Source of the DNA: Deltaproteobacteria bacterium
GTDB lineage: Bacteria > Myxococcota_A > UBA796 > GCA-2862545
Length of the DNA stretch: 56,288 nucleotides
Direction of reading: 5' to 3'
Assembly (NCBI GenBank): GCA_007693595.1
Contig: REDI01000029.1
Coordinates: 1-56,288, forward strand
Of this stretch, positions 1 to 8,586 are shown piece by piece. The notes beneath the pieces were generated by a model. That model did no database searches. It was not told the origin of the DNA and saw nothing but the letters and a program-made list of their open reading frames with translations. The position numbers and the translations under genes were made by a program. The stretch's first letter is position 1, and each line of letters begins with the position of its first letter.

Positions 1-100
1 ACTCCCCTCCTCAGGAGCCCCGCATGAGCACGCACGAGTACGAGCGCCCCACGACGGGCCGCGCATCGACCGGCAACCAGACCGACCGCTCGGCGCGCCT
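1..100 (+). repeat. 100-bp direct repeat, upstream copy
   Basis: This segment is identical to 639-738. It contains a leader with an AGGAG ribosome-binding site and the first 25 codons of the large gene that starts at 662. Identity stops abruptly after position 100. Because the copy begins at the window edge, the true repeat may be longer to the left. Confidence 0.95.
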
Positions 101-140
101 CCTCGACCGCCCCTGCATGCAACCCTGGATCGAGGGGTGA
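24..140 (+). pseudogene. 38-codon stub sharing the start of the giant gene
   Basis: The reading frame begins with the same ATG, ribosome-binding site and 25 codons as the 2084-codon gene downstream (first residues MSTHEYERPT). It then switches to an unrelated 13-codon tail that ends in TGA. The simplest reading is that an upstream paralogue of the giant gene lost its middle, so that its 5' end was joined to a short 3' remnant. A duplicated 5' end landing next to an unrelated stop is the alternative. It could still be translated as a short peptide because the start signals are intact, but I see no sign of function. It sits directly upstream of a lipoprotein gene. Confidence 0.6.
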
Positions 141-200
141 CGTTCTCCGTCTCACGAGCTAAACTGTTCGCGTACCGCCCGCCACCCCCCAGGAGCATTC

Positions 201-629
201 ATGCCCCGGCTGCCGCCGCTCCCCCTCGCCGTGTTGTCGCTAGCCCTGCTGAGCACAGCCTGTCCGTCCCGGACGGACAGCAACACCCCCCGCACCGCCG
301 AGCTGCAAGGACTGACCACCATGAAACAACCGACCAAGCCCTGGAGCGACCTCAACCTCTCCGTCGGGAGCGGGGTGGTGCTCCACTCTGACGATAGAGG
401 CCTCCTCGTCCGCTTCCCTGCGACGCCGCCGGATGTCTGGCGCGGCCTGCACGCAACCCTGGCCGAGGAGCTCGAGGGGCACGGGTGGAAAGAGGTCGAG
501 CGGTATGAGGTGCCCGATCGGCTGACTTCGATCCATCGGCTCCCTGATGGGAGAAGGTGCTATCTTGACGTCGGTCTGCGCGAAGGCATGCCTCAAGCCA
601 AATTCAGCCTTCTTGAGCCGCGAGACTAA
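201..629 (+). CDS. small lipoprotein upstream of the giant protein
   Basis: This is a 142-residue protein with a signal sequence and lipobox (LLSTAC, lipidated Cys21), so it should be anchored to a membrane facing the periplasm. AGGAG precedes the ATG at a good distance. The mature part is a compact domain of about 110 residues, mixed in charge, with no motif I recognise. It lies between the two copies of the 100-bp repeat and ends 32 bp before the giant gene, so the two are probably co-transcribed. One hypothesis from position is that it protects the cell against, or helps localise, the giant protein, as immunity lipoproteins do for some secreted toxins. Nothing in the residues proves this. 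No homologous family was recognised. Confidence 0.75.
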   Translation: MPRLPPLPLAVLSLALLSTACPSRTDSNTPRTAELQGLTTMKQPTKPWSDLNLSVGSGVVLHSDDRGLLVRFPATPPDVWRGLHATLAEELEGHGWKEVERYEVPDRLTSIHRLPDGRRCYLDVGLREGMPQAKFSLLEPRD

Positions 630-638
630 GTTCTCTCC

Positions 639-738
639 ACTCCCCTCCTCAGGAGCCCCGCATGAGCACGCACGAGTACGAGCGCCCCACGACGGGCCGC
701 GCATCGACCGGCAACCAGACCGACCGCTCGGCGCGCCT
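639..738 (+). repeat. 100-bp direct repeat, downstream copy
   Basis: This is the second copy of the repeat at 1-100, without a mismatch. It covers 23 bp of leader and the first 77 bp of the giant gene. The coding identity is at nucleotide level, including synonymous positions, which points to recent duplication or gene conversion. Confidence 0.95.
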
Positions 739-3700
739 GCCCCAGGGCTACACCGCGAACGGGTTCGATGACATCGTCGGGGCGGACTGCGCGACGACAG
801 AGGCCGCCCTGGTCAAGCAGAAGATCTTGGGATTTACCGGGGATCCTCCTCGCCGGTTCGTGTGGCAGACCAATCAGGTCTTGGTCCATACCTCTCCCGA
901 TGCGCGAAAGCTCCTCTGGGAGGACGAGGAGTTCTGGCAGATTGCGTTCTTTGCCGAGAATCCAGGCGCCGCGGACACCCTGCTGCGCTCGCTAGACCCT
1001 GTGGTCGGGCTGCAGCTCACCCTCCAGGCGGGTCGGTTCAATCGCTGGTCTCAAGAGGACGCGCTGGGTGAGGTGCAGGCCTGGGCGCGTGAGCGTGGGG
1101 CCCACAGCGAGCGCGCCCTCGCGAGCGCGGGCCTCTTAGACGAGCTCAGGCGATCGCTGTGGAATCAGGGCTACCTCGCCCGGGCCATCGAGCTGCTGCT
1201 GCACCAGGGCGACCTGCCGTCCGATCCGCTCGCGCGTCTCCGGCGAGCCCTCGACGAGCGCGAAGAAGAGGTCTTCCTCTCCGCCTGGGATGAGGCCACT
1301 ACCGACGCGTCTACCCTCAAAGAGCTCGCGAGTGACGCCGCCTTTCTGGGCGAAGTCGAGGCTCGATTCAGCGGAGCGGTGTTCGCCATCGTGCAGCGCT
1401 GCCTGCTCGCGGACACCTCGGTCCTCTCCAAAGATGACGCGGCCAAGCTGGAGGGTGTGATCGTTCAGGCGGTGCGCAGCCTCGATGTCCTCGCTCGGTT
1501 CTGGGTTCCTGATGCCGCGGTGATCGGGGCCCTTGAGACGATGAACGGCAGGGTAGAAGTTGTCTTTCCCGAGGACTCCGAGGAGCAGCTCCTCGGTCGC
1601 AAGCACCATGTTCGGCGCGAGGTCGTCAGCCGCCTCGAGTCCTACATCAAGGGTCAGTATCCTGACTCCAGCTTGGAGCAGCGCCTCACCCGTGGCCTCT
1701 CTGGGGCCAACCTCGACAAGGCCAAGGCCTTGTTGGAGGCGCCGGACCTCTCCGTGGGATCCAGCGATGGCCTGACCTCCCAAGAGGCGTGGGCCAGCCA
1801 GGCGGAGCCCCTCGCGCGACAGTGTGCCGGCGCCCTGAGCGCGGTTCTGGGGGGCTGGTTCGTGCGGAGCGGGAGCGTAAAGGGGGTCTTCGACGAAGCC
1901 CAGCGGGACATGCAGGGCCTTGCGTTAGGGCATGTCCCCGATCTCGCCACCGCTCTCGGCCTGGCGCACAGCGGGATGGCGATGATCAGGCGGGCCTACG
2001 ACGAGCAGTTCGGGAGCCTTGTCGACGCCTTGCATCAGGGGGTCTCCGACCGCGCCATCCGCGAGCACTGTCTCCACATGATCTCGGCCAAGGCGGATGG
2101 CACGAGCGCGGTCCTGGTGCAGGCTGCGATCGGACTCGACGGCGATGGGTCCGAGCCCGCGGAGGCCAGGCTCGAGACGGCGCAGGCTCTGGCTGCAGCG
2201 CAGTCTACGGTCCGCCGCCTAGCCCACGAACTGGATCTGGCCTGTAGCCGTCGCGCTCCCAAGCAGGCCCAGAGGGTGGCGGCGGAGGTGGGCGCGCTCA
2301 GCGCCCCGGATAGAGCGGGGGGTTCGGTCCTCTCGAAGGAGCAGACCCTCAGCTTGTTCGCGCAGGCCTTCGGCCCCATGGGCGGGTCGATCGAGCATCG
2401 GGTTGTCGAGAGCTTGCCGGTCCAAGCGGCCCAAGAGGTCTTCGACCACCTCGGGCTGAGGGCCAGCGCCTCGCAGATCGCCGCCGGCGCAGCGGCGGAG
2501 GGGCTGACCGAGGAGCAGGTGAGCGCGCGCCATAGGGTGGTTGAAGACGCGAACGAGTTGTTCCGCGATCTGGAGCGCGGGCTCTCACCTCACATCGCGA
2601 TTGATCGTGTGAACCTCTACCACAGCTACCTCAAAGCCTACCAATCCGCCCTCGGCCCCGACGCCCAAGACATCTACTACGAGACCAACGGCATCACCCT
2701 GGTCCGGCACCTGGGCCTCAAGGTCCGGCGGCGCGATGTGCGGGAGGAGCTCGAGGCCATGATCGGGGAGCCTATCCCTGCGCTCCTCAAGACGACGCGC
2801 GGCGAGGCCCAGGAGAAGGAGCTGCGGGTCGACTACGATCTCTTCGCGGTGGGCTCGACCTTTGACCTCGAGACGGCCCGGAAGCGGGCGATGTCGATCA
2901 AGAACGACATCGACAACTCCAAGAACACCATCTTTGAGCTCTCCAAGAACGGCAACCGCGAGGAGCTGAGGGTGGTCGTTGAGGTCTTCGAAGAGCTCTA
3001 CGGCTACAACCCCTTGTTCGCGATCAAGGAGGCTCGGGCCAAGGGGCAGCTCAACGGTGCTGAGCACGATCTGGCGATGGAGCGGCTCAAAGACGCGGGT
3101 CAGGCGAGCTTTGGGCAGCGCCTCGTGGAGATGGCCAAGGCGCGGGACTTCGACGCTGTCTATGAGGTCGCGTTCAAGGCCAGCGCGGCGGAGAGGGCCG
3201 CCCTGCTCGAAGACGGGCGCCTTCTTGCGGACCTTCGGCGCCACCTCAGCGAGCGTCAGTGGGAGCGAGTGTGGGAGTCTTTGAATGGGACCCTCACCCT
3301 CGGAGAGGCCCTGCGCACCCGCCAGGGGTGGCTCTGGGGGATGGGTACGGACGACAAAGGCATGAAGGCGGACATCGCCATGCTCAGTGAGCGTGAGAAG
3401 GCGCTGGCGACCGCGGGGGTGGATGCGAGCTACCGCGACGAGGAGCAGGGGAAGCTGCAAGAGGCGGAAGGGCCGGACGTTGACGAAGACTCCATCACCC
3501 GTATCAAGGAGGAGCTCAAGAAGATCCAGCAGAGCAAGAGCGACGAGGTGGACCAACGGTTTACGCTTCGAATGCGGGAGCTCTGGGCCGACCAAGAGGC
3601 TCGCGCCATCCTGTCCCGTGAGCTCTCCGGAGCCGATCTGCTCACCATGCAGCAGCTCATCCTGCGAGGCGGCTCCCAGACCGGGACCGACAAGGCCTGG

Positions 3701-6700
3701 GCGGAGGCGGCGCGGTGGGGCAACGACAAGGACATCATCGGCTATGTAAAGGAGATGACCGATAAAGAGCGCGAGGCCAAGCGCAGAGATCCTCGATTCC
3801 TCGCGATGCTGTCCGAGCGCCTCTACGGCAGCTACCTCGCCGAGGCGCTGGCGATCCTGCACAGCAACAAGGGAGAGGAGAACGCTCTTGGGGTCGACAA
3901 GGCGATCGGCGGGAGCATGACCGATGGGCAGGCGCTGTTCGCGAGCATCTCCGCGATGTCCACGGCCGAGCTGCTGGCCTTGGCGGGGGACCAACGACGG
4001 CTGACGCAGATCCGTGGGCGTCTCCGAGAGGGGGACCTCCAGCGGTTCGATCAGACGCTCGAAGAGATCAAGAAGCTCGGGGACAAGGACCTTCGACCCC
4101 AGGTCGAGAGCGAGGGGGAGCAGGGCTCCGACTGGACGGACGCCGCTCGAGAGCAGGAGCGCAGCCGGCTCATCCTCACGCACACCCTCGCGATCCGTGA
4201 GGGCGTCCACCGAGGCAAGGACTACCTGCTGGCGGCGCTGCAGGCGGTCTACAACGAAAAGGGGGAGATCACCCCGGTCGCCTCGGATCCCACGAGAAAG
4301 GAGCACCTGTTCACCGCAGGCGTTCGGCGAAAGGTCGATCAGGCCGCGAGTCCGGCGGTGTCGGAGGTCTACGGGGTGGGGAGCCAGCTCCACTCGCTGA
4401 CGGTGCACGCGATCTTGGGCAAGGCGGATCCATCGACCGCCCGCCTGGAGGCGGCCCTGCGCGGGTACTGGGACAATATGGACAACGCGCGCGCTGCGCT
4501 CTCGGGGGTGAGCGACCATGAGCTGATCCATCGATGGTCCAACGTGGTTCGAGAGGGCGAGGACGGCCGCTCCCTCAAGGGCGTCTACGAGGCGTACAAG
4601 GCCGAGCGCGATGCGCTGCAGGGCGAGGAACCAACCGCCGAGGAGGCCCACCGGATCGAGGCCATGCACTACCGCTATGTCGACTTTCCGCTCGATGTGG
4701 CCCGCAACCTCGTCGACATCATCACCCGGCGAAGCGGAGGGTGGCTGTTCGAGTACACGACCACCCGCGCCCAGCTCGAGATGAAGCAGATCGTTCGCAC
4801 GCGGCTGCTCTCGCTGCCCTCGATCGACATCGCCAAGGCGATCGGCGTCGAGGGGGCCAGCGATCTCGAGGCGCTCAAGGAGCAGGACCCCGAGCAGGCG
4901 GCCGAGGTCCAAGCCGAGGTCGACACGGCGAACGGCACCGACCGTCAAGCGCGCTCCATGCATGCCCACCTCCGGGCCGTCGGGGCTCATCAGATGAGCG
5001 CCCGCTCCCTCGCGGACTCGTTTACGTACACCGACGAGCAGATGTCGATGTACTACAGTCACTATGCGGGGGCGTATGGTGCCGCCACCGAGCGACAGGA
5101 GTCCGACGAGAGCCTCTTTGGTCAGGTCACCGCGGCGGAGAAGGCGGAGATGGAGGCCCGCGCCGAGCGGTTCAACGTCTCGGTCAACGACTACAAGGCC
5201 GCCAAGTCCAAGGTCGCGGAGGTCATGAAGTGGATCGCGATCGCGGCGATCGGCGCGGCCTCTGCGGCGTTCACCGGACCTGCGGGGCCTACGCTCTTGG
5301 TCTCCCTGCTGACGGCGGGGGCGACCGCGACCGCGAGCGTGGCGATAGACGGGCTGGTGCAGGGCAATGACTACGACGTCGCGACCGAGGGCGTGCAGAA
5401 GATCGTGACCGATGTCGGCATGGCGGCGATCACCTTCGGACTGGCGAAGGGGTGGGACTTGGCTGCCAAGAACTACCGCCTCCCAGGAGCCATCGACAGC
5501 GCGATCAAGGCCGTCACTGAGCAAGAGAAGCAGATTGCAGATGCGCTCAAGAAGGCCGGTTTCGTTCCTGACGCCATGTGGGCCATGGGCAAGGCGGGGT
5601 TGATGGTCCCCATCACCGAGCTCAAGGGGGCTGCGGTGGCCTCCTTGGATCTGTCGGAGCTCAAGTATGGCTGGCGGCAGGGGCTGACCCACGGCGACAA
5701 GACGCTGAGAGCCTCCCTCGACGGGATGCCCGCCAAGATGCAAGACGCGATCCTCAAGGCCTTGATCGACACCGGGTTCGCGCATCTCAAAGAAAAGGTC
5801 TATCCAAAAAAGAAGAAGAACTCGGGCGTGCCTGGCATCGATGAGGAAGACCCGGTGCCCAAGACGCGCTCCGATGGCGAGGTCGTGTCCGATGCGTTCC
5901 AAGAGACCCTCTCCGCCCGCAAGCTCCAAGAGGCGGCCTTCGATCAGGCGGCTAGCGTCGCGTCAGGTCACATCATCACCCTCTCGAACGGCAAGCGCGT
6001 CAACCTCACGGCCGCCGATGGGGTCGCCTTCTTGGAGACCTACATCAAGGGGCGGCTGGGCGGCTTCGTCAAGAAGCTCGGCGAAGAGGCAGGCACCGAG
6101 CGCAGCAACCGGATCATCGCAGCCAAGGCGGCCGAGCTGTCCTCGGAGTCAACCTTCCAGGGGTTGAACCAAGACGAGCAGCTCGCGGCGCTCAAGCTCT
6201 ACGTGCACGTCCTCAAGGAGGAGGGATCGTTCGGGGGCCTGGAGCTCACAGAAGGGGAGATCAAGCTCTCGGAGTTCGGCCAGTCCCCCGCAGCGTTCAT
6301 GGCGGGCAGGTGGAAGGAAGTCGACGAGGCGATCGGCAAGGCCGTGCCCAGCACCGGCCTCGGGGAGCGCGACGCAGGAGTCGAGGCGGAGTTCAGGGAA
6401 TGGGTTCTCTCGGATCCCTCCGAGGTCGACCAGCGCATTAAGACCGACTTCTCGGTCTTCTCTGCGCGCCTCGCAACGGCGCGTGAGAGGGCGGACTCGC
6501 TGAAGGATCCCAAGCTGCTCTCCCGACTGAACACGACAGAAGAGCAGTTGTTCTATCTGGCCTACGTCTCGGATCCCAAGCGGCTCATGGACTTCTCGAC
6601 AGGCAAGATCGACAACAGCATGGACCTGTCGACCGACGACGGGCTGCGATCGTTCCAGAAGGCGGTGCAGACCTCCAAGCACGCCATCGCTGGCTCCTTG

Positions 6701-6916
6701 CTTCCGGAGCTCGAGGGTCGTGCCGCGGATAAGGCGGCCTTCGAGGAGTGGTTCAAGGCTTCCGGTCACGAGGACGTCGTCTTCGATCCGCTCGACGCAG
6801 GCGCCAACAAGGCCCGCCTTCAGCGGTTACTGGACGTTCATCGAGGCGAGGCCGAGGTCGCCGTCGACGAGATGGTCGAGTTCCAGCGTTCAGTCCTTCT
6901 ACAACCTACGCATTGA
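662..6916 (+). CDS. giant helical protein with annexin-like modules and a hydrophobic segment
   Basis: This 2084-residue protein lacks a signal peptide and is mostly alpha-helical and charged. Around residues 744-810, and again in several later stretches (for example the parts translated from about 3900-4100 and 4430-4600), helices follow a pattern like annexin repeats: an acidic/hydrophobic helix, then an Ala-rich helix, then a YG or LSG turn. One uninterrupted Gly/Ala-rich hydrophobic stretch lies at residues 1524-1565, with a second weaker one near 1584-1604. These could insert in a membrane. A Lys run (KKKK) follows near 1715. The last 350 residues are a separate helical domain of unknown role. 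I see no HExxH protease motif and no known toxin active site. Large annexin-like proteins of this sort occur beside extracellular contractile injection systems and other secretion cargo in Myxococcota, but no such machinery is in this window. A toxin or exported effector is a guess. The ATG follows AGGAG. Confidence 0.85.
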   Translation: MSTHEYERPTTGRASTGNQTDRSARLPQGYTANGFDDIVGADCATTEAALVKQKILGFTGDPPRRFVWQTNQVLVHTSPDARKLLWEDEEFWQIAFFAENPGAADTLLRSLDPVVGLQLTLQAGRFNRWSQEDALGEVQAWARERGAHSERALASAGLLDELRRSLWNQGYLARAIELLLHQGDLPSDPLARLRRALDEREEEVFLSAWDEATTDASTLKELASDAAFLGEVEARFSGAVFAIVQRCLLADTSVLSKDDAAKLEGVIVQAVRSLDVLARFWVPDAAVIGALETMNGRVEVVFPEDSEEQLLGRKHHVRREVVSRLESYIKGQYPDSSLEQRLTRGLSGANLDKAKALLEAPDLSVGSSDGLTSQEAWASQAEPLARQCAGALSAVLGGWFVRSGSVKGVFDEAQRDMQGLALGHVPDLATALGLAHSGMAMIRRAYDEQFGSLVDALHQGVSDRAIREHCLHMISAKADGTSAVLVQAAIGLDGDGSEPAEARLETAQALAAAQSTVRRLAHELDLACSRRAPKQAQRVAAEVGALSAPDRAGGSVLSKEQTLSLFAQAFGPMGGSIEHRVVESLPVQAAQEVFDHLGLRASASQIAAGAAAEGLTEEQVSARHRVVEDANELFRDLERGLSPHIAIDRVNLYHSYLKAYQSALGPDAQDIYYETNGITLVRHLGLKVRRRDVREELEAMIGEPIPALLKTTRGEAQEKELRVDYDLFAVGSTFDLETARKRAMSIKNDIDNSKNTIFELSKNGNREELRVVVEVFEELYGYNPLFAIKEARAKGQLNGAEHDLAMERLKDAGQASFGQRLVEMAKARDFDAVYEVAFKASAAERAALLEDGRLLADLRRHLSERQWERVWESLNGTLTLGEALRTRQGWLWGMGTDDKGMKADIAMLSEREKALATAGVDASYRDEEQGKLQEAEGPDVDEDSITRIKEELKKIQQSKSDEVDQRFTLRMRELWADQEARAILSRELSGADLLTMQQLILRGGSQTGTDKAWAEAARWGNDKDIIGYVKEMTDKEREAKRRDPRFLAMLSERLYGSYLAEALAILHSNKGEENALGVDKAIGGSMTDGQALFASISAMSTAELLALAGDQRRLTQIRGRLREGDLQRFDQTLEEIKKLGDKDLRPQVESEGEQGSDWTDAAREQERSRLILTHTLAIREGVHRGKDYLLAALQAVYNEKGEITPVASDPTRKEHLFTAGVRRKVDQAASPAVSEVYGVGSQLHSLTVHAILGKADPSTARLEAALRGYWDNMDNARAALSGVSDHELIHRWSNVVREGEDGRSLKGVYEAYKAERDALQGEEPTAEEAHRIEAMHYRYVDFPLDVARNLVDIITRRSGGWLFEYTTTRAQLEMKQIVRTRLLSLPSIDIAKAIGVEGASDLEALKEQDPEQAAEVQAEVDTANGTDRQARSMHAHLRAVGAHQMSARSLADSFTYTDEQMSMYYSHYAGAYGAATERQESDESLFGQVTAAEKAEMEARAERFNVSVNDYKAAKSKVAEVMKWIAIAAIGAASAAFTGPAGPTLLVSLLTAGATATASVAIDGLVQGNDYDVATEGVQKIVTDVGMAAITFGLAKGWDLAAKNYRLPGAIDSAIKAVTEQEKQIADALKKAGFVPDAMWAMGKAGLMVPITELKGAAVASLDLSELKYGWRQGLTHGDKTLRASLDGMPAKMQDAILKALIDTGFAHLKEKVYPKKKKNSGVPGIDEEDPVPKTRSDGEVVSDAFQETLSARKLQEAAFDQAASVASGHIITLSNGKRVNLTAADGVAFLETYIKGRLGGFVKKLGEEAGTERSNRIIAAKAAELSSESTFQGLNQDEQLAALKLYVHVLKEEGSFGGLELTEGEIKLSEFGQSPAAFMAGRWKEVDEAIGKAVPSTGLGERDAGVEAEFREWVLSDPSEVDQRIKTDFSVFSARLATARERADSLKDPKLLSRLNTTEEQLFYLAYVSDPKRLMDFSTGKIDNSMDLSTDDGLRSFQKAVQTSKHAIAGSLLPELEGRAADKAAFEEWFKASGHEDVVFDPLDAGANKARLQRLLDVHRGEAEVAVDEMVEFQRSVLLQPTH

Positions 6917-6930
6917 CGACGGAGTGATCC

Positions 6931-7824
6931 ATGCCCTTGTCCATGGGCGTCGCCCGCCTTGGGGCCATCCGAGCCGCGGTAGACCTGCGCGACGAGGTTC
7001 TTGAGCCTTTCGTCATGGCGTTCGCCGACCGTATCGCGGTCCATGTGAGCGTTGAGATCCCGATGACCCTCGACGCCCTGACCGTGTACATCCCTCTGCT
7101 CGACGGCGCGGACCTCCATCGTGTCGGCCCGCTCCTCGACGACTCGGGGCTAGAGTGGGAGCACTTCGACAAGCTCGTCGAGCTGGCGGACCGCGCGATC
7201 ACGACCGAAAAGCGCCCGGTGGAGCTCGCGGTGCGGGCGAGCCGTGATCGAGGGCTGGCCGCTGCCTCTCTCAGGCTGGGTGGAGGGTGGTTCCTCGTCG
7301 ATGTCTACGACGCCCTCCTCGCCGCTGGCTTGCCCGAGCGCGCCGTGGGACGCTGGGATCTCCTCAGCGCCGCCCTCCTGTCCAACGAGGCGGTGCTGCT
7401 CGACATCGGGTTCGACGCCCAAGGACTCTTCGCGAGCATCCATGTCGAGCACCGGATCGCCCACACCGCTGCCGCACGGTGGACGAGCCAGCTCGATCAC
7501 GTCCTCGGACGGCTTGAGATCCCCGAGCCCCAACGCGCCTGGATGCGCGCCATTCACCCTCGGCTGTGCGAGCGCGAGACCAGCCCCTTCCTGTGGACCC
7601 TCCACGTCCGGCCCGAGGGGGTGCCCCCAATCTTTGACCTCACGGTGCCGCGTGTGCCGGTCACGATGGTGCTCCGCCACGCCCTCGACCACCACCCCGA
7701 CACGCCCGATCTCGGTACGCGGCTCGGCGGCCTGATGGGCGCCCTCGAGCGCGACGCCGATGAGGTCGAGCGTTGGCGGATCCGGCTCTCTCCCCAAGGC
7801 CCCCAGACGTGGATCCGTCCCTGA
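6931..7824 (+). CDS. hypothetical protein downstream of the giant gene
   Basis: This 297-residue soluble protein starts 14 bp after the giant gene's stop, behind a GGAG, so it is almost certainly in the same transcript. It has alternating hydrophobic strands and amphipathic helices, no signal peptide, no membrane segment and no cysteine cluster. I do not recognise the family. The strict coupling suggests a partner of the giant protein: a chaperone, a loading factor or a cytosolic immunity protein are all possible from position alone. Base composition matches its neighbours. Confidence 0.75.
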   Translation: MPLSMGVARLGAIRAAVDLRDEVLEPFVMAFADRIAVHVSVEIPMTLDALTVYIPLLDGADLHRVGPLLDDSGLEWEHFDKLVELADRAITTEKRPVELAVRASRDRGLAAASLRLGGGWFLVDVYDALLAAGLPERAVGRWDLLSAALLSNEAVLLDIGFDAQGLFASIHVEHRIAHTAAARWTSQLDHVLGRLEIPEPQRAWMRAIHPRLCERETSPFLWTLHVRPEGVPPIFDLTVPRVPVTMVLRHALDHHPDTPDLGTRLGGLMGALERDADEVERWRIRLSPQGPQTWIRP

Positions 7825-7842
7825 CCTGGGCAGCTTGCCCTC

Positions 7843-8154
7843 GTGTGCCTCGATGCCCGAGACCTCGACGCCCCCATCCATCCCGGTGAGGTCCTGGGTG
7901 AAGACTACCTGGAGCTCCTTGAGCTCTCCGCGTACCGGCTCGCCAAGGACATCGGCGTCCCGGTCAACCGCGTGACCGCGATCCTCAAGGGTAAGCGGTC
8001 CATCACCGCCGACACGGCCCTCCGGCTCGCACGCTACTTCGGGACCACACCGCGCCTCTGGCTCAACCTCCAGACCGCCTACGACCTCGAAGTCGCCGAG
8101 CGAGAAATCGGAGACAAGCTCGACGCTCAGATCCGGCCGGCTGCGTTGGGGTAG
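7843..8154 (+). CDS. higA: HigA-type antitoxin, XRE family, without a HigB
   Basis: This 103-residue DNA-binding protein has the HigA/VapI layout: a short N-terminus with the family hallmark HPGEVL (residues 16-21), then a helix-turn-helix (about 31-65) with RLAKDIGVPVNRV and the typical end LARYFGTTPRLWLNLQ. In HigBA modules the antitoxin represses its own promoter and binds the HigB mRNA interferase, which normally lies just upstream. Here only 18 bp separate the gene from the unrelated 297-aa gene, so HigB is missing. It may be an orphan regulator or the remnant of a module. I used the GTG start; no strong ribosome-binding site is visible, so translation may be coupled to the gene before it. 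Confidence 0.85.
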   Translation: MCLDARDLDAPIHPGEVLGEDYLELLELSAYRLAKDIGVPVNRVTAILKGKRSITADTALRLARYFGTTPRLWLNLQTAYDLEVAEREIGDKLDAQIRPAALG

Positions 8155-8190
8155 CGTCGCGGGTTCAAGAGTAGGGCAGAGCCACCATGA

Positions 8191-8586
8191 CCTCGCGCGG
8201 CTGTCTCAGACCAACCTCCACCCCCACTTCCATCTCGCTCCGCGCTGCTCCTCCAGCAGGAAGAGGCGCATCTTCACCCAAGAGCACAGGCCGAGTTGGG
8301 CGCCTACTTTTCGAACATCGTCGCAATAGGGAGGAACCCCGTCGTTGAGACGCACTCCGATCATCTGGTGGATCGGATCCGCATGGAGGTTCGGGATCGC
8401 GCTCGCGCCTAGGGCGACAAGGAGCAGAGGCAGGTGGAGGGGCTCGGCCCGAAGTCCGACGATCCCCATCTTCTCGCGCTCGCTCGGATCTGCGGATCTA
8501 GGTTGCTATCTCTAAAAGAGTCCATTTCGGACGATCGGGAGCTCGCTCGAGTAGCCAATCCTTGCAGGTCGGCCAGCTCGGGTTGA
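8191..8586 (+). pseudogene. relic of an AAA ATPase / PIN nuclease cassette
   Basis: No intact gene fills this gap, but one plus-strand frame still reads as the end of an AAA ATPase of the AAA_15/21 type: EAHLHPRAQAELG (8263-8301, Walker B and following helix) and VVETHSDHLVDRI (8341-8379, the conserved His loop). A TAG at 8410-8412 ends that part. The same frame then continues with SDDPHLLALARICGSRLL (8455-8508), which matches the C-terminal half of PIN-domain proteins that follow such ATPases. The ATPase N-terminus, the PIN N-terminus and any start codon are gone. The last part overlaps the 3' end of the intact PIN gene on the other strand, so the exact right border is uncertain. Confidence 0.6.

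Noticed and set aside
2585-5929. 1114-codon open frame on the minus strand opposite the giant gene
   Set aside because: It is a shadow caused by GC-rich third positions. It shows no known motif and low-complexity Leu/Arg/His composition, and the plus-strand frame has a start signal and coherent protein features.
8206-8469. 87-codon minus-strand frame as a gene
   Set aside because: It has no ribosome-binding site or motif, and the plus strand in the same place shows recognisable ATPase and PIN remnants.
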